Below, piece by piece: positions 1 to 10,957 of a stretch of DNA of 64,000 nucleotides; the first letter of the stretch is position 1; each line of letters starts with the position of its first letter. A program made the position numbers and the translations under genes. The DNA lies in assembly GCA_026122225.1 (NCBI GenBank), contig JANEZZ010001874.1:310001-374000 (forward strand), written 5' to 3'. This stretch comes from Heloderma charlesbogerti. Its lineage: Eukaryota > Chordata > Lepidosauria > Squamata > Helodermatidae. A model generated the notes under the pieces. That model worked only from the letters and a program-made list of their open reading frames with translations. It was not told the origin of the DNA and did no database searches.

Positions 1-684
1 ACCTGAATGGCAGATTAAGCACCTCCCTTAGGGAGGCTTCCTTTTGTGTATGCCCTGGTGAGAAGCTATTGTGGCAGAGCATCTCAAACCACTCCCTAAC
101 TCTGCCTGCTTAGGCCGATGACATGCCCTTCCATCAGCCAAGTCACACCCCTCCTCCTCCTTGGAAGGGACTAGGTTTCTCATGGGGGTGGGGGGGAAGG
201 TGGTGTCTCAGCCCGGGCCACCTGGTTGTCAAGGCCTTGGGAAGATGCTTTGATCTCCTGGAGACTCTCAGGGAGTTTCCTCCCCCACACTCTGGTCTAA
301 CTGTTCTAGTTCCAGTTCTGAATCAGAATTGGAACCATCAGAAACTGCAGGGGCCCTGGTCTCAATCCTGATACAGCCTCTTATGAAAAAAGCAATTTCA
401 TGAAAGGAACTAATCTTAAGTGATGGAACAGCTTTATTCCAGATGTTGTAACTAATAGCTTGAATCAATGAGAGGCTATCTAAGGTAATAGAATGGCTCC
501 AATTAACTTCTAAAGACCAAGGTCATGATGACAAAGGGAAGAAAGTAGCAGTTACTTCCAGGAATTTCCTATCTGCAAACATATTCCAAAAGTTAATGAT
601 CCCTTTCTTAGAAATATGACTGGTTGATTCCTGTTGCTAGGGTAGGAGAAATGACTCAAGGGGCAGTGGTTCCACTCAATTAAT
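1..684. other. Non-coding stretch, nothing recognised
   Basis: Short open frames on both strands have no family motifs and overlap each other. No repeat ends, splice-flanked exon or RNA promoter was recognised. Confidence 0.5.
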
Positions 685-769
685 GGCACAATCCTATATA
701 AGTCTGCTAAGAAGTAAATCCCACAGAGTTTAATGGGGCTTACTCCCAGGTGAGTATAGGATTGCAGCC
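685..769. mobile_element. Short inverted-repeat element (MITE), 85 bp
   Basis: It opens GGCACAATCCTATA and closes TATAGGATTGCAGCC, which are near-perfect inverted termini. The interior (TTACTCCCAGG type) is typical of a very abundant small amniote MITE. Longer relatives with the same CAATCCTA termini lie at 2198-2324 and 34129-34271. The superfamily is uncertain: PIF/Harbinger-type Chompy elements come to mind, but a clean 3-bp TSD is not visible. Confidence 0.6.
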
Positions 770-1050
770 TAAAGGACATAAATTGAGTGTTAGGCCAATG
801 GGGCTTTGTAATTATGCAGTCCTTTGAAGACACTAAACAGTCCAGAGTTTCCTTATTTGCTTGGCCCAGTAGCGGAAAACTCTGGAATATCCATTAGCTG
901 TGTTGATTATTATAATTTTAAAACTATATTAATAAAGTAGCTTTACCAACCTAGCGGTATGGAACTGATCCTTCATTGTTAAAATTTCATGCTAAACACA
1001 CCAGGCTGGATTCTAAATTGTTATTGCTTTCTGTTTCTGTTTTAAATTGT

Positions 1051-2021
1051 TGTTGTTGTTCAGTTGTTAAGTCATGTCCGACTCTTCATGACCCCATGGA
1101 ACATAGCACGCCAGGCCTTCCTGTCCTCTGCTCTCTCCCGGAGTGTGCTCAAGACTCAAGTTCATATTCATTGCATCAGTGATGCTATCTAGCCATCTCA
1201 TCCTCTGCCGTCCCCTTCTCCTTTTGCCTTCAGTCTTTCCCAGCATCAGGGTCTTTTCCAGGGAGTTTTCTCTTCGCATTAGGTGGCCAAAATATTGGAG
1301 CTTCAGCTTCAGTATCTGTCCTTCCAATGAGCAGTCAGGGTTGATTTCCTTTAGGATGGACTGATTTGTCCTCCTTGCAGTCCAGGGGACTCGTAAGAGT
1401 CTTCTCCAGCACCACTGTTCGAAAGCATCAATTCTTCAGCGCTCAGCCTTCCTTATAGTCCAGCTCTCACAGCCATACGTTACTACTGGGAAAACCATAG
1501 CTTTGATTAGACGGACCTTTGTCGGCAAGGTGATGTCTCTGCTTCTTACTATGCTGTCTAGGTTTGCCATAGCTGTCCTCCCAAGGAGGAAGTGTCTTTT
1601 AATTTCATGGCTACAATCACCAACTGCAGTGATCTTGGAGCCCAAGAAAATAAAATATGTCACTGCTTCCATTTATTCCCTTTCTATATGCCAGGAAGTG
1701 ATGGGGCCAGATGCCATGATCTTCGTTTTTTTAATGTTGAGTTTCAAACCAGCTTTTGCACCCTCCACTTTCACCCTCAACAAGAGGCTCTTTAGATCCT
1801 CTTCGCTTTCTGCCATTAGGGTGGTATCGTCTGCATATCTGAGGTTGTTGATAATTCTCCTAGCAATCTGAATTCCGACCTGTGATTCATCCAACCCAGC
1901 ATTTCTCATGATGTGCTCTGCATATAAGTTAAATAAGCAGGGCCACAATATACAGCCTTGTTGTACTCCTTTCCCAGTTTTGACCCAGTTGGTTGTTCCA
2001 TGTCCAGTTCTTACTGTTGCT
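1051..2021 (-). mobile_element. BovB (RTE-clade) LINE, 5'-truncated, antisense
   Basis: Read on the minus strand this matches the last ~970 bp of the full-length BovB at 10958-14175: the reverse-transcriptase C-terminal half with the RYADDTTLMAESEE block (within 1673-1948), the KITAVGDCSHEIKR and YGCESWTIRKAER segments, and the GTCGGACATGACTTAACAAC-type 3' tail at the left end. The frame is split between 1948-1673, 1672-1436 and 1327-1067, so it is a pseudogene. A duplicated CTGTTTTAAATTGT flanks it (1037-1050 and 2020-2033), which is the TSD expected for target-primed reverse transcription; one or two bases at the right end are shared with BovB itself. Confidence 0.93.
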
Positions 2022-2197
2022 GTTTTAAATTGTACTTTTATTTTATTGATCCGGATTAGGAATTTTCTTTTGTTATTTTTTATTTTAGAAATATTTTTTA
2101 GATATTAGTTTTAACGTAATCTTTATGATATTGATTGCAAACTGCCTTGGGAAAACCTTTTGTTGTTGTTTTGAAAGGCCACATATAAATCCTTAAA

Positions 2198-2324
2198 GGT
2201 ACAATCCTACGCATCTTTAGGCAGAAAAAATTCCCACAACTCCCAGCATTTCCCCAGCCAGCCATACTGGAATGCTGGGAGCTGTAGGACTTTTTTTTCT
2301 GTCTAAACATGCATAGGATTGAAC
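2198..2324. mobile_element. MITE with CAATCCTA/TAGGATTG termini
   Basis: The ends read GGTACAATCCTACGCAT and ATGCATAGGATTGAAC, with a long internal inverted pair (ACTCCCAGCATT / AATGCTGGGAG). It is the same family as 34129-34271: the same end sequences, the same internal GCTGGGAG arm and a T-run before the right terminus. It has no coding capacity. Confidence 0.65.
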
Positions 2325-4204
2325 ACTAAATAAATAAACCACAGCTAAGCTTCCTTAACCATGTGTTGTCATGGTATCTGAATTAAGAGAATACGTAGGA
2401 AAGCCACAGATGGATGAGGATGATTTTTTTTTGTCATGCAGAAAAATCCGCAAATAATTTCATATGTATTAATATAAGTATTTACATAATTTACCTCAGT
2501 ATGCAACATTTAGTGTATTGTCCCCCATTCAATTCCATGTTTCCTCAGCAGAAATGTACATTTTTTCCCACAAATATATATGTGTACATTTTGGGAAAGT
2601 TAAAAAAAAAAAAATCATCCAAAAGTCCATGGACTCCACATGGCCTGAGGGAGTCACTCTGCAGCGATTCCCCAGGTTCGATTCTTAGAAATCTGAGCTC
2701 ATTTTAGTCCGTCTCAAATTTCTCCAGCATCCCTACTTATCTGTCTGTATTACTTTTCCTACACAGCCTTGTCATTGTGACCAAACAATTTGCCTAAAAG
2801 ATTTTGATACCCCAGGCATGAATTGCCACATCCCACCAGGTGGACACTGTAGAGTATGTGGAAAACACATACACTTCTTACCTTGTGCCAATCTGGGTAA
2901 CAGGTAACATAAAAATCCTACTCAGCCTATAAACAACCAGCTAATCCTCCTCTATTACCCACTGGAGGCATGCTGAGAGCAGCAAAAGAGGGCCAGCTAG
3001 GGGTGAAGCATGCTTAAGTATCTTACCTTGGCTTTGCTTTCAGGCAATATTGGGATGAAGCACCCATCAGTATGTTAATTTAGATAATGGTCTTGTCCCT
3101 ACACCTAGGCCAGCAGCAATGCTGCTCCAGCCCAAACCTGCTCATGTCAGACAGAAGGCATGGGCATGTTGATTGCTGGCAAATTGCTTAGGATCATTAC
3201 AAGGTGCTCCATTTTCCAACTCTTTCTTTTCCATATTTATTTAAAAGGATATCTCATGATACTTATAATTGCCATAATCTCCTTAGTTTCCCATTTATTT
3301 TGTTCCACAGATACAATGAATAGCTGGACCATCCATAATTTGCAAGGCTGAAAAGTAGCTAGTCTATACACAGGTGTGCATTATTCTTCCATCATTGTTA
3401 ACTGCAGTGTGCAAAGGTTGATACAGCTGGTTGAGCGCCGAGCCAGCAGCTTTTCTGTTTAGTTGCACAACACACAAAACAATATTGACTGCATAAGTAT
3501 AAATTTGAGCAGGAGTCAATAGTCAAGGCAGGCTGCACGTTGACTTGGGTTGCCAGTCCAATAAACTGAGACAGATGTATAGAAACTAACCGCAAGAATA
3601 GATTTTCCATGGTTATCAGCTCAAACATGCAGTTACAAGCATTAAGTGATGTGCAAACAGGCAATCATGCAGTTATTACTAACAAGCCGAGATTGTTACT
3701 GCCTTTGCCTTATAATTGGGTGGCGCTGTATAATGGCTGAAGCCTTCTATACATCTACATGTAGCTGAACGAATAACTGCGATGACTGGATTATGCAAAA
3801 ATTTGGGTAGTGGCTGTGCACCCCAGTTGTTACAACTGCAACAGAATGCTCACATCTAAGTAGGTGTACTCCCTAGGAGTGAGGCAAAACTACTGATCCC
3901 ACCTTCATTACTTGCCACACATGTGCTGGTCCCTTCTGATTTGGCATGCATAATATCTCACAGGTCTGAGCACTCAGGCTGTTGACTGATAGGTCCCAGA
4001 GCCCTGTGGTTCAACAGTCACAACATCAAGGCAGAACTTAGCCCCACCCATAGGCATCATGACATAAAGTGTGAATGCTGCAGGGAGACCTTCACACATA
4101 CAGTACATGTAGACTTCCAATCCTGCGCAAACCTTTGAACCATAATAAAAAACAAATCCTCCATTTCACCACACCACAGGGAATGTGAGGATGTCCCCAG
4201 ACAC
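2325..4204. other. Non-coding stretch, no repeat family recognised
   Basis: Mixed unique-looking sequence with short T-runs and A-runs. A GGTTCGATTC string near 2675 resembles a Pol III B box, but no A box or tRNA fold accompanies it. No supported gene. Confidence 0.4.
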
Positions 4205-4318
4205 TTGTATATAAATACACTTAATGTATTTTATTGCTGTGAGCTGCCTTGCAAGGGCTTCTGCCCTGAAAGGTGGCCATTTTTAAAAAAAAAAATACAT
4301 ACATACATACATGTAAAC
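4205..4318 (+). repeat. L2/CR1-clade LINE 3' end fragment
   Basis: The segment TTTTATTGCTGTGAGCTGCC followed by AAGGGCTTCTGCCCTGAAAGG and a tetranucleotide tail (ATAC)n is the usual end of reptile L2-clade LINEs. Only the 3' terminus is present. Confidence 0.6.
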
Positions 4319-4794
4319 ATGGGTGGTTGGTCCTTTTGGGGCACACAAAAAAATAACATTGGTTCTGAGGAGCAGCAGCCAGCAGAAGGGGAAAGGTGTG
4401 AAATAGTCCCCAGATTAAGGCCAACCTGAAATTTGTCAGAAAATCATATTCTGAAAGAAAAAGAAGAAGAAACCTTTTTTCTTTTCCTACTGCCCCAGAA
4501 CTACTGGAGAATTTCAGCTTCTGAAATTCTCCACCAAAAATATTCAGTGAGTTGCCCCTCCTCATTTCACTGCCTGTGAACAGGGTAGAGAATTTTGGAA
4601 GCAATTCTGGATCCAACCCATAATATTCAAAGATTGTTGAAGGAAGCAATGGACTTGGTCCCTATTCCTTCTAGCCCTCTTCTCTTAGCCAATTGCTCCT
4701 TTCAACCAACGGTATGAATTCACAATGTAGTTTCATTCAGTATTATCTGGACCACAATTTCTCAAGAGTTATTTGTGAGCGGAGATGGGTCAAA
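4319..4794. other. Non-coding stretch, nothing recognised
   Basis: An antisense open frame at 4221-4649 is a low-complexity chance frame (it reads through the A-run and ATAC tail of the adjacent LINE end). Confidence 0.4.
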
Positions 4795-5458
4795 GAAGAC
4801 TCAGACAGCAAACTTTGGGTTGAAAATCGGGCCACATTTATTGAAAATATCTGCAAAGGGGTACCTAGGATGGGCACCTAACTGTGTCAGCGACTAGCTG
4901 GCACTTCTTGGGTGAAAACACACCCAGACTGATGGGTGGCGTCGATCTCGCCACCTCTCCGGACTGCCCCTTCTGGAGGAGGTAGACCTTCCCCTGTCAC
5001 CCCCTCCCGGTGCCGCACAATGGTGAGTGAGGAGGGTTGGTCTCCCAGGCAACCCTTATCCCCCCGCCGAGCTGCACAACCCGTTCGGGGGGCCTCAGGT
5101 GTCACCTGTCACCATAAGGTGCCTCTGCATGCACATCATCCCTAATCTCTTTCTGCTTTTGCCCATCCTAGCTGCCACAGGAGTCACAAGCCTATTGCTT
5201 GTGAAACTCCCCCCACCTGCACAGAACTTCCCACAGGCCCCTTTGCAGATCAAACGGAAATATGTTATACCCTACAGTAGACTGGTGGACACTGTTCTGC
5301 CTGTAATGCTCCCTCCTTGTCCACAGAATTTCCTGGTGGGGGGTAAATACATCACCTCGTTCACATAAGCCAAGCGAGCTCTGTGTCCACCTCCGATGTG
5401 CCCTGCCAATGGCAGCGTCATTCAGAGCCTTCCAATCAATCCACGGGAGCAGTGAGGA

Positions 5459-5830
5459 TCACAATATGGCTACTTCTGACCTGGTATGCCGGTTAGTGTA
5501 CACCTGCACACCGGTTAGTGTACACCGGTTAGTGTACACCTGCACACTAACCAAGGCCTGTTCAGTCAGGTCCTTGCCTGGCTTACAGCTCAAGTCATTC
5601 CTTCCAACGTGCAGCACCTGGACCTGCAGAGGAAGACTGACCAAACCTTGGTGGAACAGGGTGAAGAGGAGGGACTCCCACGGCATGCCCCGTCTGCCAA
5701 CCACTGGATTGAAACGTGTTGGGGTAGCCGAAGCTGAGATCTGAAGGCCGACAGAGAAGCCCTTCGTGCAGCCAAAACACCATACCTTGCCCACGCATGA
5801 GCACCTGTATCAGTGTACATCGAATCCGAT
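5459..5830 (-). pseudogene. SGNH-hydrolase-like domain remnant of a Ngaro/DIRS-type element
   Basis: In one frame a block LAARRASLSAF (around 5740-5790) corresponds to the first conserved block of the hydrolase (normally GHSYVFWAARRA). In the next frame GRRGMPWESLLFTLFHQGL is followed by VLHVGRNDLS (5588-5614), which corresponds to the VIHLGGNDL block. The two blocks are in different frames, so at least one frameshift has occurred. The block-1 serine context is lost and the second Gly of GGND is Arg, so the domain is not expected to be catalytic. Vertebrate tyrosine-recombinase retrotransposons often carry this accessory hydrolase; its role in the element is not settled. A triplicated CCGGTTAGTGTACAC lies just downstream. 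Confidence 0.7.
5489..5547. repeat. Short tandem/direct repeat of CCGGTTAGTGTACAC
   Basis: The 15-mer begins at 5489, 5511 and 5525. The first two copies are spaced by CTGCACA and the last two nearly abut, then a fourth partial copy follows. It lies inside the decayed Ngaro-like element and appears to be local duplication. Confidence 0.8.
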
Positions 5831-6347
5831 GGTCTGAGGAATAAGAACATTAGGGCAAGCAAAGGGGAAAGAATCAGGAGAAGCAGCCAAATTGTGAAGC
5901 AAGGCCGAGATACCTGGCAGTGCAGTCTTCCCATCGTCACAATGCGCCTGTGAAATAAACCTGAAAAGGCTTCCGTGGAGAGCAAAAAGAGAGGGTCCAA
6001 ATCGAAATAACCTAGGCCTGGCATGCTGGGACAAATGTGTAGAGTGCCTGGATTGAGATTTCGACAATGGTGGACCGATGGAGTGATGAAACATGGGTCT
6101 CTCACAGACCTGCAGCATTCCAGTAAAAACTCATGAGGACCCTGACGGGGCATCGCCCATCGACTTGCACTTGGCCGTGGAGCCTCTGCTGTGCCCTTGC
6201 CACACCCATCAGTCATGACCTATGAATGCATAGGTGGATTACGATGGGACAGACTTGTACATTGTAGTATCTCAAGGCCCTCCTGGATAAGTCAAACTTG
6301 GGAGCCTGAAACAACTGTAAAATCCCAAGTGGCCCCGAAGAAGGCCG

Positions 6348-6707
6348 TTAAGGCTGGTGCGTGGAACAGGGAAACGTCCTACTGGGTGGGGCAAATGGAG
6401 GGACATAATCTCGGAACACAAGGGTAGCTGTAGAGAGAAGGCACCTAGCAGAGGCCGGTATCCCGGATTGAGACAACCGTCTTGTTGAACGAGGTGTTTC
6501 GCATAGAGGGCAGATTGCCAGGGATCTTGGCATGAAAGGACTGTCCTCTGGGGAAGAGAGGCTATGAATTAGCCTAAACTCCCCGAAATATGTCATAGGT
6601 AATATCCTGAGGGGGGAAATCCTTAGATTAGGTATCGGGGGGGGGAAGAAGGGGGGGGATAACCCAATACTTCTTTGTCGATGTTTTCCAAGAACCCGTT
6701 GATGCAT
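6348..6707 (-). pseudogene. DIRS/Ngaro-type reverse transcriptase fragment
   Basis: The 119-residue open stretch contains IPNLRISPLRILPM followed by GEFRLIHSLSSPE (nt 6546-6632), matching the entry of the RT domain in tyrosine-recombinase retrotransposons (typical form LPNLRVSPLGVVPKK..GEFRLIHHLSYP). Continuing into another frame near 6500 gives RNTSFNKTVVSIRDTGL, resembling the YTSFDxAV segment that normally follows, and then a stop. The catalytic Asp motifs downstream are not recognisable. It is a dead fragment. Confidence 0.75.
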
Positions 6708-6829
6708 GGCAAGGACGGATTTGTGAGTGCGAGTTCAGTACGGCCTATGCTGACCCAGGGAAGGGGTCCCGAAACCTAACGTGAAGCCATGTTCAATGTA
6801 GCACACATTCTCCCCATCAGGGTACCATT

Positions 6830-7183
6830 TTAAAAGCTGGAGGGGTGGCACCACCCAAACTGTGTTGGGGCCCGAGGGAGGGGGCTGTAGCCTGCCACCG
6901 GGTTTACTGCATTGGCTTTCCCTAGGGGAACCCAGCCAACCCTGGGTTCTTGGAGAAGAGGAGCCTGGGTGGTGTCCGCTAAAAAGGGGGAGCACTCATG
7001 ACAAAAACGGCAGGGGTTCTGGGAGCATGCACCCTTGGGGCAGTAACCCCAGCACAACAAATGCTGCTGGACTACAGTACCCGAAATATGCAGGGGGCCA
7101 CTGGCAGATCTGACACTGGGACCCGGCTGGGAAAGATTGATAACTTGGAGCTGAGGATCCCGGTCCCACTGGACCCAGCGCAT
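6830..7183 (-). pseudogene. Gag-like CCCH zinc-finger fragment of the Ngaro/DIRS-type element
   Basis: Residues 44-64 read CWGYCPKGACSQNPCRFCHEC: a C-X8-C-X4-C-X3-H arrangement (C44, C53, C58, H62; nt 6992-7054) that matches the CW-Y-N-x-G-x-C...CRFxHEC finger seen in Gag-like proteins of these elements. The reading then passes into non-matching sequence. It lies upstream, in element sense, of the RT fragment, as expected for Gag. A nucleic-acid-binding role is inferred from the finger only. Confidence 0.62.
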
Positions 7184-7701
7184 AAAGGGGGGATAGCGGC
7201 CCTTTCTGAGGAAAGCCTAGTGATAGGCCAGTCATGCTGCTCCCCGGATGGAAGCCAGTAGAAGAAGGAGCCCCGATGGGCATTGCTCGTCTCCACAGAT
7301 TCACGTAAGGATCTAATAATGGCACACACGTGGTGTCTGAGCGGGAGGCGGGAAGCACCACCTGGGACTTGAATGCCCAACCACAGGACCTACAGGCGGG
7401 GGATCCTGAGTTAATCCAGCAGGACCCTACCAGATGCTAGCAAAGCGGGACAGGCACAGTATAGGGGGCATGTTTGTCTCACCCATATCCAGGGCAGCCG
7501 TGCCCGGGTCCCTTGGGAGCAAGGGGGGAAGTCGTCGCTTGCAATGCTGCTGACAAAGATGCCCCAGGGGGATGGACTGCCCCCAGCATGGTGTGCTGGC
7601 AAGGTGAGCCCACAAAGATGAGATGGAGGCCTCAAATGCAACCAGACGCACTGCATGTGGAGCAGCCGTGCTTAAGTCCCATGCCGGGAAGGCGGATGAT
7701 G

Positions 7702-8235
7702 AGGGATGTACAAAAGTCCCTTACCGTTTCGTGGATCTGCTTTGCAGTAGGGGGGAGGCACTCCATCCCTTCCCCCCGGAATCCTCGACGGGGGGGAGGC
7801 ACTCTGTCCCTCCCCCCGGAGTCCTGCCTGGTCGGTTCCGCTCTGTGGGGATTCTGCAGAGCCGCCGGCTGGCTCTGCCCGCAGCCGGACATCCGGCCGC
7901 TGGGCAGCAGGGACGCAAATGGCGGTGGCCATAGCTGCTGCCGTTTGCATCCCTGTACTTAACTGTGATAGGCTACGTAAATATTTTTTTATCACAGTAC
8001 TTAACCGTGATAGGCTACGTAAATATAGGCTACGTAGCCTATTACGGCAAAGTAAAAAAAAAATGCATACGCAAATGGCAGTGGCTACGGCAGCCGCCAT
8101 TTGCGTTTGCTATTTTTCGCCTTTCTAGCCTACGTAAATATTTACGTAGGCTAGAACGGCGAAAAATAGTGAACATAAATGGTGGCTGTTGTAGCTGCCA
8201 CCATTTGCTTAAGTTGCGCCTGGCCGCGGCCGGCC
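7702..8235 (-). mobile_element. Palindrome-rich hAT element, subfamily 2, one end missing
   Basis: The left end AGGGATGTACAAAAGTCCCTTACC is the donor-like terminus of the family in reverse. It is followed by GC-rich flanks and the internal hairpins: GATAGGCTACGTAAATA motifs around 7970-8040, CGCAAATGG arms around 8070-8110, and CTACGTAAATATTTACGTAG at 8129-8155. The opposite terminus (GGCAGAATTC..CATCCCTA type) is absent, so the copy is truncated near 8235. No transposase is encoded. Confidence 0.8.
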
Positions 8236-9214
8236 AGGAGACCAGATGCAGCTGCGGATATTGAGCACAGCCCTTCTTGGTATACATGCATGTATAGAGA
8301 GATGCTCTAATGTGCTTTGTTTGCGTCTTCTTCTCCTTTTAAATTAAAGTCTCTGCTGCTCGGTTAACTTCCCATCAGAGAATTTTTTTACTGCATTGGA
8401 AAAGAGAACCTACTGTGACAACTGCAGGAGATCTATTCACAATGTTACCCATTGGAAAGACGCTTATACTTCGTGACTATGTAAAATTATAGCTGGAAGG
8501 TATAATGCCCATTAGAGATGAGCTGAAGCTTGCTTCTCATTATGCTATGCATAAAACAAATGGTATATCACTGGAGTAATAGCACAGTCTACACTGCTAT
8601 CCACTGCCATCATTGTAACAAGCAGACTAAATACAATTTATGACTCCTCCCCATGTGATTGTGCTTTAAAAAGCCCTTTTCTTTAAAGTACGAATGTTTT
8701 TTTTTGTTTTTTGTTTTAGGATACAAGCAATTACCTAGTACATTGGAGGGCAATAATCAGAGCACAGCTATACAAATGTACAGTGTTCTCTTTACAAAAA
8801 CTCACCTCAAACTTAGGAGGAAATTTATGGATCTCATTTTTAGCTCAAGGTATGGGTGCTGTTTTAGGCTTTGGGGGTAGGTCAGAAATTTTAGTAATGG
8901 CAAGGGGAAGAAAAGTCTGCCAGTCCAAAGGCCTGCTCTTGGGTTGATACGCAAAACCAAACCAAACCAGACCAAATCCAAATCCCTTTTAGTGTGCTTA
9001 TTTATTTTTCAAAAGTTACAATAAGTCTAGAAGCGTTCATAGGGTTGAGGAGAAATGTAGCATTGCAGCTTCATTCATGGACTGCAAAGTTGACCCTCCA
9101 TGTATCATTGCTTCAAGGGGGATTGAAAGATACGCAGAGCTTGCCATTATGACAAGAGTAGGGGAAAAAGACAGCATGCCCCCTTGCTGCCTAGACAACA
9201 AATGCGTTGCTTTG
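8236..9214. other. Non-coding stretch, nothing recognised
   Basis: AT-rich unique-looking sequence. An A-rich AAACC-type run at 8950-8975 is the only local low complexity. No gene supported. Confidence 0.4.
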
Positions 9215-9412
9215 AGAGGTGTGCATCAGATTTGGCCAAATACCAAACTCAGACCCAGTATTGAATCAAGATAATTTGGAAAGGTTTGGGAGATGTCCAG
9301 ACTGAAGCAGCGCTCCTCCAAAGTGTACCAAATCCAAATCATAATAAATCCAAATCATGAATAAACATATGCAAAACTTGACACAGACTGGAAATAGACT
9401 GATCCACCCCTA
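9215..9412. mobile_element. Degenerate hAT-like MITE
   Basis: It starts near GAGGTGTGCATCAG and ends GATCCACCCCTA, like other CACCCCTA-ending hAT derivatives here. The interior repeats AAATCCAAATC. CTTTGA before the start and CTTTAA after the end hint at a decayed TSD but are offset by one base. Confidence 0.35.
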
Positions 9413-10292
9413 ACTTTAATAGCACAGAACAGTCACCTTTCTCCTCACTTTGGAAGCAAAAAGTTGGCATACATATTGCCTCCATAGGCTAGTAATTCTC
9501 ATCTGCAGAGGATCTTTCCATGATTCAGTTCTCTGGCCTTTCCTCCTTGTATTGCCCTCTGGAAATGGGTAATTCTGTTATGCCACTCTTTCCGATGGGA
9601 TTGAACCCATCCCATTCCATGCAGACAGAGAATTATTACTTGCCCTCAGAGGAAGCAAATCCAGAACAGTAACTCACTCATGCATTATGAAAGCCTTAGC
9701 TAACTTAAAAGTGGGGCTGGGCGGGGGGGAATGTGAATATTAAAACCTCAGTTGAGAATACTGCTTTAATTATTAGAAGGAGCATCAGGTTACAGCCTAA
9801 AACTCTTATGCTTTGTGCCGATGTTGAAGAAATGCATGCTTGTTGGCTTGGTGTTATTAACAAAGGCATGTGGGGGGGATTGGGGGGGGGAGGAGAAATC
9901 TTTGTGTGCCTGTGGGAAGAAATTAGTTTTAAGGTGTGTGGTTTTTTAGAAAAAAAAATTAAAAGATCAAACATCAGGGGAGCAGGGTTACACTGTATAC
10001 AGACAGGCTGGATCTGGGATCAGCCTCACCTTTTCTTTTTGTAGCCCCTCCCTGAAAGCTTTCTGACAAACAAGGGGAAATGATGTGTTTTCTCCAGGTA
10101 GGAGGGCTGGGAAAGCACTGGTGGAATGACAAGAAAAAAAAGAACCCCGTGGCGCAGGGGTGTGTAAACAAGGGTGTATTCCCCTCCGCCCCAAGGAGAG
10201 TTACATTTACGCTGAAGTCTTAAAAACGTAAAATGAAGGGAATTGCACACATTTATTTTTAACTAGTGGAATGACAGTTACAGAGTTACTAA
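9413..10292. other. Non-coding stretch, nothing recognised
   Basis: G-runs near 9720 and 9870-9890 and purine-rich sequence. Open frames on both strands overlap and lack motifs. Confidence 0.4.
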
Positions 10293-10642
10293 AATTATTT
10301 ATTTATTTATTTATTTGTGACACTTGTATACCACTGAATATAATAAATCCCTCAGCAGTTCACAATTAATATCAAATACATTTAAATACAATACTAAGAA
10401 CGCAACATTAAAATACCACATTAAAAACACTTCCAATCACAGTACAAACAATTCAAGGAGCAGTAAAATAGAGTGGCATGATTAATTTATCTACAGCCCA
10501 TGGAAAGTCTGGGTGAACAAGTGTGTTTTTAGGAGGTGTTTCAAAGGTGTCACATTTTTTTGTCTCCCTAACTGCACAAAGGAGGGTTTTCCAGAGGATG
10601 GCTGCTGCTACTGAGAAGTCCTGCAGTCAGAGTACCTCATGA
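10293..10642 (-). repeat. L2/CR1-clade LINE 3' UTR fragment, antisense, with (TTTA)n tail
   Basis: (ATTT)n at 10293-10318, then TGTATACCACTGAATATAAT and a long A/C-rich segment ending in text typical of the end of the L2 reading frame and 3' UTR on the opposite strand (GGGTGAACAAGTGTGTTTTTAGG...GAGGGTTTTCCAGAGG). Confidence 0.65.
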
Positions 10643-10946
10643 TAGGGATGGATGGGTGACCCCCACCCCAACCAGGTTCTCTAGGCACCTGCCTTCGCTT
10701 GCACACCCTTGGACCCATGCCCGAGCTCGCCACCACTCACTGAGCCACCCACACTCACCTTGGACCCGTCCTCAAGCACTATGATCGCTATTTTCTAAAA
10801 AAAAAAAAAAATGGCAATCGAGATGCAAAATGGTGCTGTGAATTGCCCATATACACAAGATTACAAGCTGGGTGGGTGAGGTTAATGTTGAAAGTGTGTG
10901 AAATCCAGGGCAAAGGTGGTAGGTGTTGACCACAAAATCATGCCGT
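10643..10946 (+). mobile_element. hAT-type non-autonomous element, family C, interrupted
   Basis: It begins TAGGGATGGATGGGTGACCC, nearly identical to the start at 19256, and has the family's internal GCAAAATGGTGCTGTGAATTG segment. The right terminus is not seen because the BovB LINE inserted at 10958. The likely left TSD would be CCTCATGA, with no matching right copy identified. Confidence 0.65.
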
Positions 10947-10957
10947 AAGGTTTTTTA
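10947..10957. repeat. Left target-site duplication of BovB
   Basis: AAGGTTTTTTA, repeated exactly at 14176-14186 on the other side of the LINE. It defines the element ends to the base. Confidence 0.9.

Larger units (their letters stand above)
4795..7690 (-). mobile_element. Decayed DIRS-order (Ngaro-like) tyrosine-recombinase retrotransposon, antisense
   Basis: Three pieces lie in the right order on the minus strand: a CCCH zinc-finger Gag remnant (6992-7054), a DIRS/Ngaro-type reverse-transcriptase block (6546-6632) and an SGNH-hydrolase-like block (5588-5810). The left end carries an antisense AATAAA in the context CAATAAATGTGGCCCG, resembling the 3' UTR of such elements. The body is GC-rich relative to its surroundings and broken by frameshifts. 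The tyrosine recombinase itself, expected between about 5800 and 6350, was not recognised. Boundaries are approximate: the right side runs into a hAT element at 7702. Family naming is from memory of motifs, so Ngaro versus another DIRS group remains open. Confidence 0.72.

Noticed and set aside
5590..6216. 208-codon antisense frame with a hydrophobic stretch that looks like a membrane protein
   Set aside because: It lies within the decayed Ngaro-like element. Its end matches the SGNH block only in part, and the hydrophobic run is a frame artefact.
7474..7962. 162-codon plus-strand frame, GC-rich
   Set aside because: It crosses from the Ngaro-like relic into a hAT element, with no family motif on this strand.
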